Positions 1 through 4,837 of a stretch of 13,711 bases of DNA are shown one piece after another (the stretch's first letter is position 1; every line of letters begins with the position of its first letter). The position numbers and the translations under genes are program-made. The stretch is taken from the NCBI GenBank assembly GCA_023405135.1, contig JAEXYZ010000080.1, positions 1 to 13,711 of the forward strand. The letters run 5' to 3'. Below the pieces are notes generated by a model that made no database searches, was not told the DNA's origin, and worked only from the letters and a program-made list of their open reading frames with translations. This DNA comes from Bacillota bacterium (GTDB lineage: Bacteria > Bacillota > Bacilli > Bacillales_A > Planococcaceae).

Positions 1-117
1 CGTGAGGGAGCCAAAAGGCGACTACTTCCTATAGGAAAACCAACAGATCCTCCAGCTGTCCGGATCAACTGGAAATTCTATCGGAAAGAGCTCTTACTAC
101 TAATATACGAGGAGTGA
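1..117 (+). CDS. 3' end of an unidentified reading frame (partial)
   Basis: Frame 1 is open from the window edge to a TGA at 115-117 and encodes about 38 residues, including LLPIGKPTDPPAVRINWKFY. I do not recognise the protein. The stretch looks richer in G+C than the AT-rich lipoprotein gene that follows. The stop falls just before the start of the next gene, and that gene's ribosome binding site lies inside this frame. This is compatible with translational coupling, but also with a random open frame. It is reported only because it is continuous with the left edge of the window. Confidence 0.25.
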   Translation, partial: REGAKRRLLPIGKPTDPPAVRINWKFYRKELLLLIYEE

Positions 118-122
118 ATGTA

Positions 123-497
123 TTGAAGAAAATACTTGTATCAGTAATTTTAGTTTTAATGATTTTATCAGCTTGTAATTCATCAACATTAAGTTTTAGT
201 GAAATTGAAAATGTACCTAATAATGTGCAAGAAAAAATTAATTCCGATTTAAATCTTCAATTAATCAATGATGGTGAAAAAGGTAAATATATAATTTTTC
301 ACTCAAGAGGCGATATAGAAAGAACTGATGTTAAAACAGAAGGGGATAAGGTAACAATAAATTTTGATGTATCAAATTCACAGGATGATGTTGAAAAGCA
401 ATATACATATTATTTAACAACAGATCCAGAACTTGATGTAATAACAGTTCTAGTTAATGGTGAAGAAATGCCTTTTGAAGTTGTAACAAGTCTATAA
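123..497 (+). CDS. Small secreted lipoprotein, unknown function
   Basis: The product is about 124 residues. The N-terminus is MKKILVSVILVLMILSACNS: two lysines, a hydrophobic core and a lipobox LSAC, so it is probably lipidated by Lgt, cleaved by LspA and anchored outside the cytoplasmic membrane. The mature part is hydrophilic, acidic and beta-rich-looking (DVKTEGDKVTINFDVSNSQD), with no domain I recognise. I chose the TTG at 123 because GAGGAG at 109-114 lies eight bases before it. The in-frame GTG at 114 would sit inside that ribosome binding site. No terminator follows directly. The small membrane protein 103 bases downstream may share its transcript. Confidence 0.75.
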   Translation: MKKILVSVILVLMILSACNSSTLSFSEIENVPNNVQEKINSDLNLQLINDGEKGKYIIFHSRGDIERTDVKTEGDKVTINFDVSNSQDDVEKQYTYYLTTDPELDVITVLVNGEEMPFEVVTSL

Positions 498-521
498 GTA
501 ACTCCGAATGTTTTATTATAT

Positions 522-587
522 TATAAATGAATCAATTTTAGAGCATCATTCTATAAATGAGACAGTCCTCTAGATGCCTATAAATGA
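522..587 (+). repeat. Three direct copies of TATAAATGA
   Basis: TATAAATGA occurs at 522-530, 552-560 and 579-587, with start-to-start distances of 30 and 27 bases, in the gap between the lipoprotein gene and the small membrane protein gene. The last two copies share an extra leading C (CTATAAATGA). They could be regulator half-sites or a degraded tandem repeat. AT-rich DNA makes short repeats of this kind easy to produce by chance. Confidence 0.35.
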
Positions 588-600
588 TGAGGTGGTATAA

Positions 601-768
601 ATGAAAGGTTGGATATATGTTTTATATGCAGTAATATTAGCGATAGTTTCTATATTTACAGGAGAAATAGTAACATTTATTATGCTTGGATTTATTTTAA
701 TAAGCCTTCTAAATATTCATTCTACTTTAAAGGAGATATTAAAAGTTAATAAGGAGAAAATTGACTAG
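601..768 (+). CDS. Small two-helix membrane protein (55 aa)
   Basis: ATG at 601 is preceded by AGGTGG at 590-595, five bases away, and the frame ends with TAG at 766-768. The 55-residue product has two predicted membrane segments: residues about 4-20 (WIYVLYAVILAIVSIFT) and about 22-39 (EIVTFIMLGFILISLLNI). A basic amphipathic tail follows, with a run of lysines near the C-terminus. There is one Gly-Glu in the turn between the helices. No family is recognised. The strong ribosome binding site and the clean hydrophobic pattern argue that the gene is real. Its function cannot be inferred from its neighbours. Confidence 0.6.
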   Translation: MKGWIYVLYAVILAIVSIFTGEIVTFIMLGFILISLLNIHSTLKEILKVNKEKID

Positions 769-849
769 CTGTAGCTTTTTTGCAGTATTTATCTACCATA
801 ACTACGGAGCTTTAGCAAGATAATTAATTAACAGACATTTAACAATCGG

Positions 850-880
850 GCGCAATTCCAAAGGGGAAATTGCGTTTTTT
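850..880 (+). terminator. Rho-independent terminator
   Basis: CGCAATT (851-857) pairs with AATTGCG (868-874), with one bulged A and an inner CC/GG, and six T residues follow at 875-880. It lies about 80 bases after the small membrane protein gene and about 160 bases before the TetR gene, so it separates the two transcription units. Confidence 0.75.
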
Positions 881-962
881 CTTTATGTATCGGATCATTT
901 TCTTGAATTACCCGCAACAAAAAAATTGTAACTTCGTGTAAAATTTAATCATCATTTACCAG

Positions 963-991
963 TTGACAAAAAAATGTAAAAAGAATATATT
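963..991 (+). promoter_or_regulatory. Sigma-A type promoter of the TetR-family regulator
   Basis: A consensus -35 TTGACA (963-968) and a -10 TATATT (986-991) are separated by exactly 17 bases. The palindromic operator begins three bases after the -10, so a bound repressor would cover the transcription start. This is the best-matching promoter in the window. Confidence 0.85.
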
Positions 992-993
992 AA

Positions 994-1011
994 TGTCAGT
1001 AAGTACTGACA
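994..1011 (+). promoter_or_regulatory. Operator for the TetR-family regulator (site 1)
   Basis: TGTCAGTAAGTACTGACA is a perfect inverted repeat of 8-bp arms around AG. It sits between the -10 and the ribosome binding site of the regulator gene, the usual place for TetR-family autorepression. A 15/18 copy is found at 1646-1663 before the exporter gene. Confidence 0.8.
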
Positions 1012-1036
1012 ATCCTTTGGGGGTAAATTATTAATT

Positions 1037-1627
1037 ATGGCTTCAAATCGTAAACAAGAGACAAGTGAAAAAATTATAACAGTAGCAATCGATCTTTTTT
1101 CTAAAAATGGATATAACGGAGTTACAACAGAGGAAATTGCAAGGGAAGCCGGTTTTAGTGAAAAAACGCTTTTTCGACATTTTCAAAGCAAACAAAATTT
1201 ATTGGAAAAAGCCATCGATCGATACCATTATGGCGAGGAAATGCGTTCTATTTTTGAAAGTAAGCTCGTCTGGAATTTGAAAGACGATCTAGATTTAATT
1301 AGCCAAAATTACCATAGAATTATGCATCAAAACAGAAAGCTCCTTAAAATGCTTATGAAAATAGGAGAGAATGTGCCTGGTTTGCACCAATATTCTCACA
1401 GGCATCCAGAGTTATTGAAGGAGTTTTTAACAAACTATTTTGAAGAGATGAAAAATCGAAAAAAAATTATCCCGATTGATGCGGAAAAAATGGCTATTAC
1501 TTTTCTTTACATGAATTTTGGATTTGCCCATGCAAGGATGAACGGTGATTCCGCCTTTGTGGAAGGGGAGTTTGAAAAGCTTCTAAATGATAGTGTGGCA
1601 TTATTTACTAGAGGATTAACCCTCTAG
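1037..1627 (+). CDS. TetR/AcrR-family transcriptional repressor
   Basis: The product has 196 residues, typical for TetR regulators. Residues about 9-57 hold the N-terminal three-helix DNA-binding domain with the hallmark pattern VTTEEIAREAGFSEKTLFRH followed by F-x-S-K-x-x-L. The rest is the helical ligand and dimer domain, too variable to predict the ligand. ATG at 1037 is the only plausible start, because the frame is closed by a TGA at 1007. The GGGGG at 1019-1023 is 13 bases away, an unusually long spacing. A perfect palindrome lies over the predicted transcription start and a near copy lies before the MFS gene 66 bases downstream. The protein most likely represses both genes and is released by a substrate of that exporter. 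Confidence 0.92.
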   Translation: MASNRKQETSEKIITVAIDLFSKNGYNGVTTEEIAREAGFSEKTLFRHFQSKQNLLEKAIDRYHYGEEMRSIFESKLVWNLKDDLDLISQNYHRIMHQNRKLLKMLMKIGENVPGLHQYSHRHPELLKEFLTNYFEEMKNRKKIIPIDAEKMAITFLYMNFGFAHARMNGDSAFVEGEFEKLLNDSVALFTRGLTL

Positions 1628-1636
1628 TATGTTTTT
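1607..1636 (+). terminator. Hairpin overlapping the end of the TetR gene, terminator-like
   Basis: ACTAGAGG (1607-1614) pairs perfectly with CCTCTAGT (1621-1628) around a six-base loop, and five T residues follow at 1632-1636 after ATG. The stem includes the regulator's own stop codon (1625-1627). The T-run is offset by a few bases, so termination may be partial. It could lower exporter expression relative to the regulator, or translation of the last regulator codons could keep the stem open. Confidence 0.5.
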
Positions 1637-1645
1637 ATCCTTAAA

Positions 1646-1663
1646 TGTCAGTCAGTACAGACG
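1646..1663 (+). promoter_or_regulatory. Second operator copy, upstream of the MFS exporter
   Basis: TGTCAGTCAGTACAGACG matches site 1 (994-1011) at 15 of 18 positions. It lies between the TetR gene and the MFS gene. No convincing promoter accompanies it. A repressor bound here could act on a weak local promoter or as a roadblock to transcription from upstream. Confidence 0.65.
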
Positions 1664-1693
1664 TTCATTTTACAAAAAAAGGAGAAATCGAGA

Positions 1694-3055
1694 ATGAATC
1701 AAGTGTTAAAAAAACAAGGAAATGAAAAATTATTGATTATCATGATGCTTACTGTAACCCTTTCATCCATGAGTATATTGCTTTTCAACTTTGTTCTACC
1801 ACAAATAAGCAAAGAATTTCAGCTTACTAATTCACAGGTAAGCTGGGTTACTTCAGCATACACACTTTTATATGGGATTGGTACGGCAATTTACGGAAAA
1901 CTTGCAGATCGATATAAGCTTAAAAACTTATTAATTTTTGGTTTATTACTCTTTGCAATTGCATCATTACTAGGCTTCTTTTCTAATTCTTACTGGGTAT
2001 TATTAGTGGCAAGATGTTTACAAGCGACAGGTGCAGCTACAATTCCAGCTACAGCTACTCTAGTCCCAATCCGATATTTCCCTCTTGAAAAAAGAGGAAC
2101 AGCAATGGGGACTGTGTTTATTGGTACTGCTCTTGGCAGTGCGCTTGGGCCAATTGTTTCTTCGTTAGTTGTTAGTGTTGTAGACTGGCGATGGTTATTT
2201 TGCATCCCCTTATTACTTCTTTTGACATTGCCGTTTTATTTAAAGTACTTAGGCGATGAGGAAGGTACAAATACAAGTATTGATTGGTTGGGAGGTGGAC
2301 TGTTAGCTCTAAGCGTTGCCCAAATTTTATTAGGTGTAACAAATAATGCGATGTGGTTTATTGGTGGAATCGTTGCACTCGTTCTATTTATATATCGCAT
2401 TCGTTTAGCAAAGTATCCTTTTATTCAACCTGAGTTATTTAAAAATAAAACTTATATTTCTTATTTAATATTGGCGTTCTTTGTAACTGGAATTGGTTAT
2501 TCATTATTCTTTTTAACTCCTTTGGTTTTAGCAGATGTTCAAAATCTCCCGGTTAATTTGATAGGGGTGGCAATGGTACCGGCCGCAGCAACAACTGCTT
2601 TATTAAATAGACAAGGCGGAAAGATAGCAGATTTAAAGGGTACATCAACGTTATTCATTACTGCATCAGGATTATTAATTGTTTGTTTCTTTTTACTTTC
2701 TACATTTATCTATTCAAATGCTGTACTGATTGCACTATTTCTAGTAATAGGAAATGTAGGCCAATCATTTATGATGATCGTCATGTCAAAATCGGTTTCA
2801 TTAACATTACCTAGTGAACATTCAGGAGTGGGTATGGGGTTATTAATGATGCAGAACTTTATTGCAGGTTCTATCGCAGTTGGCATATATGGGAAGACTG
2901 TAGATATAGTAGTAAATAGTTCGTGGAATCCATTTAACCAGCTTTCAATTGGTGCTACATTCAGTAACATTTTCTTTGTATTGTTTATCTTACATGTAAT
3001 TATTTTGTTTGTTTATACTCTTAGTAAAGGTTTGTATAAAAAGCCTTTAAACTAA
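1694..3055 (+). CDS. MFS multidrug/tetracycline-type efflux transporter (DHA2-like, 14 helices)
   Basis: The 453-residue, very hydrophobic protein fits drug:H+ antiporters with 14 transmembrane segments, the family that includes TetA(L), TetA(K) and EmrB/QacA. Motif A is at about residues 68-80 (GKLADRYKLKNLL). An antiporter motif C-like sequence, GTALGSALGP, is at about 144-153. The acidic residue usual in helix 1 of the EmrB/QacA branch is missing: the segment reads LLFNFVLPQI. That places the protein nearer the TetL-like branch, though nothing identifies the substrate. AAAAGGAG at 1677-1684 gives a good start. An adjacent TetR-family gene and an operator copy imply substrate-induced export. 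Resistance to tetracycline should not be assumed from sequence alone. Confidence 0.85.
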   Translation: MNQVLKKQGNEKLLIIMMLTVTLSSMSILLFNFVLPQISKEFQLTNSQVSWVTSAYTLLYGIGTAIYGKLADRYKLKNLLIFGLLLFAIASLLGFFSNSYWVLLVARCLQATGAATIPATATLVPIRYFPLEKRGTAMGTVFIGTALGSALGPIVSSLVVSVVDWRWLFCIPLLLLLTLPFYLKYLGDEEGTNTSIDWLGGGLLALSVAQILLGVTNNAMWFIGGIVALVLFIYRIRLAKYPFIQPELFKNKTYISYLILAFFVTGIGYSLFFLTPLVLADVQNLPVNLIGVAMVPAAATTALLNRQGGKIADLKGTSTLFITASGLLIVCFFLLSTFIYSNAVLIALFLVIGNVGQSFMMIVMSKSVSLTLPSEHSGVGMGLLMMQNFIAGSIAVGIYGKTVDIVVNSSWNPFNQLSIGATFSNIFFVLFILHVIILFVYTLSKGLYKKPLN

Positions 3056-3158
3056 TGAGGATGATAAGTTATTTATGGTGCAAAATTCTGCTTGTAAAAT
3101 ACTAGCATTTGAAATGTAGGCCGAAAAGTAGGGAAACAATAAGTAGATGGAGTTACTT

Positions 3159-3186
3159 TTGTATCGATCGGTAAAAATAATATTAT
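3159..3186 (+). promoter_or_regulatory. Possible promoter for the VOC gene
   Basis: TTGTAT (3159-3164) and TATTAT (3181-3186) are 16 bases apart in the 230-base gap before the VOC gene. A short palindrome, ATGTACTTACAT, follows at 3219-3230 and could be an operator. Both are weak, composition-prone signals. Confidence 0.3.
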
Positions 3187-3285
3187 AAAAATAAAATTTG
3201 CACTGAAAGAGCGGTTGTATGTACTTACATCCAAAATGCTAAGGCAGCATCATACATCGAATATATCAAAGGAGATGGAAACAAT

Positions 3286-3669
3286 ATGAAAATCATTATT
3301 ACTAGTATATTTGTACAAGATCAAGAAAAGGCATTAAAGTTTTATTCAGAAACGTTGGGCTTTGTTAAAAAGCACGACGTTCCTTCTGGTGAATTTAGGT
3401 GGATTACGCTTGTTTCTCCTGAGAGGCAAGAAGGTACAGAGCTTTTACTCGAACCAAATCAACATCCAGCTGCTAAAGAGTATCAAAAGAAATTATATGA
3501 AGACGGCATACCAGTAACTATGTTTGGTGTGGAGGATATTCAAAAAGAATACGAAAGGTTACTGAATCTAGGCGTGAAGTTTATAATGGAGCCGACAAAA
3601 ATGGGTGAAAACACAATAGCTATCTTCGACGATACGTGCGGAAACTTTATTCAAATAATTCAGCAATAA
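3286..3669 (+). CDS. VOC-superfamily protein (glyoxalase/bleomycin-resistance fold)
   Basis: The 127-residue single-gene protein has the beta-alpha-beta-beta-beta layout of the vicinal oxygen chelate fold. The first half runs from IIITSIFVQDQEKALKFYSE, where a strand is followed by the typical D-x-x-x-A-x-x-F-Y helix, to LLLEPN (Glu56). The second half ends in DDTCGNFIQI, which matches the usual D-P-x-G-N-x-x-E/x ending. Two usual metal-ligand positions look altered: Ser7 on the first strand where His or Gln is common, and Gln123 where Glu is common. It may therefore bind rather than turn over a substrate, or use a different metal site. AAAGGAGATGG at 3268-3278 supports the start. It appears monocistronic. 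The substrate is unknown. Confidence 0.85.
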   Translation: MKIIITSIFVQDQEKALKFYSETLGFVKKHDVPSGEFRWITLVSPERQEGTELLLEPNQHPAAKEYQKKLYEDGIPVTMFGVEDIQKEYERLLNLGVKFIMEPTKMGENTIAIFDDTCGNFIQIIQQ

Positions 3670-4085
3670 TTTCATAACATAGTTAAGTAGCACTAAATGG
3701 CATTTTCGGCAAGTTCTAAGTGGGGTAAAAATACCGAAAATAAAATAACTTATTGTTAACCCTATCCACTGTTTGGATGGGGTTATAAATTTTCAAGGGT
3801 CTAAAATTAAAGCTGTTGTTATTATTCTAAAGCATGGTATTGTGAAAACTAAAACCCGCAACACTTCATTATGATTTGGTCATTAATATAACAAAGTTTG
3901 TTCTAACATAATTAACCTTGGTAGAGTGCAATCACTACAAGCCAAGATTTCTTGCATATTGAATTTATGTTGTTTATTTGGCGCTCTTTTACAAGAAGAA
4001 TAAAATTGTAAAAATTGCTGATTCTAAAATAAGATTCAAATAAAAATACGTAAAGAAGGTTGAAGATTTAGAAAGTCCCTATCCT
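3670..4085. other. Gene-free stretch between the VOC gene and the copper locus
   Basis: I see no convincing coding frame here. ATTTTCGG (3702-3709) and CCGAAAAT (3734-3741) form an 8-bp inverted repeat after the VOC gene. A stronger hairpin follows at 3758-3784. Further right, CTTGG (3917-3921) can pair with CCAAG (3942-3946) enclosing GTAG...CTAC, a possible remnant of a structured element. AACAAAGTTTGTT at 3890-3902 is a short palindrome. The rest is AT-rich with no clear promoter until 4106. Confidence 0.5.
3758..3784 (+). terminator. Hairpin after the VOC gene, weak terminator
   Basis: AACCCTATCCA (3758-3768) pairs with TGGATGGGGTT (3774-3784) through 11 base pairs including one T-G wobble, around a five-base loop. 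Only ATAAATTTTC follows, not a clean T-run, so its efficiency as a terminator is doubtful. Confidence 0.45.
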
Positions 4086-4103
4086 AAAAAATTTAAATTT
4101 TTT
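4086..4103. promoter_or_regulatory. A/T-tract palindrome, possible UP element of the csoR promoter
   Basis: AAAAAATTTAAATTTTTT is a perfect 18-bp palindrome ending two bases before the predicted -35 of csoR (TTTACA, 4106-4111). A- and T-tracts in that position can contact the RNA polymerase alpha subunit. It could also act as a bent-DNA spacer. Confidence 0.4.
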
Positions 4104-4105
4104 AC

Positions 4106-4135
4106 TTTACATACCACACAGGGGTATGGTAGTAT
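4106..4135 (+). promoter_or_regulatory. csoR promoter
   Basis: TTTACA (4106-4111) and TAGTAT (4130-4135) are 18 bases apart. The CsoR-type operator (4111-4127) fills the spacer, so apo-CsoR bound there would block RNA polymerase. Confidence 0.6.
4111..4127 (+). promoter_or_regulatory. CsoR-type operator 1 (before csoR)
   Basis: ATACCACACAGGGGTAT has 5-bp inverted arms ATACC/GGTAT separated by seven bases. Its reverse complement, ATACCCCTGTGTGGTAT, aligns with the three other sites at 4499, 4800 and 7319. CsoR proteins are known to recognise G/C-tract palindromes of this kind. The position implies autoregulation. Confidence 0.8.
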
Positions 4136-4160
4136 GTGATCAAGATAGGAGGTTGAACTT

Positions 4161-4481
4161 ATGGATGAAGTAGCTTTCCATGTAGAGGATGGTTCGTCTT
4201 GTCGAAAAAGTCATCATCCAGAACGTGTAAAAAAGGATTTAACTACTCGATTAAATCGTATAGAAGGTCAAATCCGAGGCATTAAAGGCATGATTGAAAA
4301 AGATGTATACTGTGATGATGTAATTACACAGCTTTCTGCCACACAATCTGCATTAAATAGTGTTGCTAAAATTCTTTTAGAAGGTCACTTAAAGGGTTGT
4401 GTCGTAGATCGTCTTTCAGAAGGTGATGATGCTGTACTTGATGAATTAATAGTTACGATCCAAAAATTAATGAAAAAGTAA
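4161..4481 (+). CDS. csoR: Copper-sensing transcriptional repressor CsoR
   Basis: The 106-residue all-helical protein belongs to the CsoR/RcnR/FrmR family (DUF156). The helical core from residue about 22 carries the family signature RLNRIEGQIRGIKGMIE. The Cu(I) ligands of copper-type CsoR are all present: Cys51 in VYCDDV, then His76 and Cys80 in EGHLKGC. This gives the x-Cys-His-Cys pattern and argues for copper rather than nickel or formaldehyde sensing. The N-terminal 20 residues add a Cys14 and a His18-His19 pair of unknown role. In this family the apo-tetramer represses and Cu(I) binding releases DNA. AGGAGGT at 4147-4153 precedes the ATG. It heads the copper locus and has an operator inside its own promoter. 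Confidence 0.95.
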   Translation: MDEVAFHVEDGSSCRKSHHPERVKKDLTTRLNRIEGQIRGIKGMIEKDVYCDDVITQLSATQSALNSVAKILLEGHLKGCVVDRLSEGDDAVLDELIVTIQKLMKK

Positions 4482-4498
4482 ATTTTTTTAGATCAAAT

Positions 4499-4515
4499 AT
4501 ACCCCGGTAGTGTAT
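4499..4515 (+). promoter_or_regulatory. CsoR-type operator 2 (before copZ)
   Basis: ATACCCCGGTAGTGTAT lies in the 74-base gap between csoR and copZ. It shares 13 of 17 positions with the reverse complement of operator 1, including the whole ATACCCC half. The other half (GTGTAT) is imperfect, so binding may be weaker. T-rich DNA to its left and TAGTGT inside it could form a second promoter. Confidence 0.7.
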
Positions 4516-4555
4516 TTTTATCAAAAATAATAAGGTATGAAAAGGAGAAATTACG

Positions 4556-4762
4556 ATGCAAAATGTAACTTTAAACGTACAAGGGATGTCTTGTGGACAT
4601 TGTGTAAAAGCTATAGAAGGAAGCGTTGGTGAATTAGAAGGGGTTAACCAAGTAAACGTAAAATTAGACGAAGCTTTAGTTGATGTTTCTTTCGATGAAT
4701 CTCAAGTAACCCTGGATAAAATTAAGGAAACAATTGTAGATCAAGGATATGATGTAGAATAA
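4556..4762 (+). CDS. copZ: Copper chaperone CopZ
   Basis: The 68-residue protein is a single heavy-metal-associated (HMA, ferredoxin-like) domain. The Cu(I) site is GMSCGHC with Cys13 and Cys16. The intervening Gly-His is typical of CopZ chaperones rather than the Ala-Ala seen in the CopA domains encoded next door. The fold pattern is complete and ends in the usual QGYDVE. CopZ delivers cytoplasmic Cu(I) to CopA and, in known cases, to the repressor. AAAGGAG at 4541-4547 is eight bases from the ATG. A CsoR-type site lies upstream and a hairpin immediately follows the stop, so copZ may also be made as a short separate transcript. Confidence 0.96.
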   Translation: MQNVTLNVQGMSCGHCVKAIEGSVGELEGVNQVNVKLDEALVDVSFDESQVTLDKIKETIVDQGYDVE

Positions 4763-4790
4763 GAGTGCTTCAATAGCACTCTCTCATTTT
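4763..4790 (+). terminator. Hairpin after copZ, moderate terminator
   Basis: GAGTGCT (4763-4769) pairs perfectly with AGCACTC (4775-4781) around a five-base loop and begins directly after the copZ stop. The tail TCTCATTTT is only partly T-rich. It could let copZ accumulate to higher levels than copA by partial termination. Confidence 0.6.
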
Positions 4791-4799
4791 CATTAATAT

Positions 4800-4816
4800 A
4801 TACCCCATCTAGGTAT
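4800..4816 (+). promoter_or_regulatory. CsoR-type operator 3 (before copA)
   Basis: ATACCCCATCTAGGTAT has clean ATACC/GGTAT arms and lies directly before the copA ribosome binding site. TAGGTATAAA at its right side may include a -10, with TTTTCA (4787-4792) as a possible -35. This suggests that copA has its own CsoR-controlled promoter despite following copZ. Confidence 0.78.
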
Positions 4817-4837
4817 AAAGGAGAGGTGGAAAAGATT

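Noticed and set aside
3774..3782. TGGATGGGG as a further MocR half-site
   Set aside because: It is a single copy that forms one arm of the hairpin at 3758-3784. There is no partner 24 bases away. Copies at about 4937 and 5142 are within copA coding sequence.
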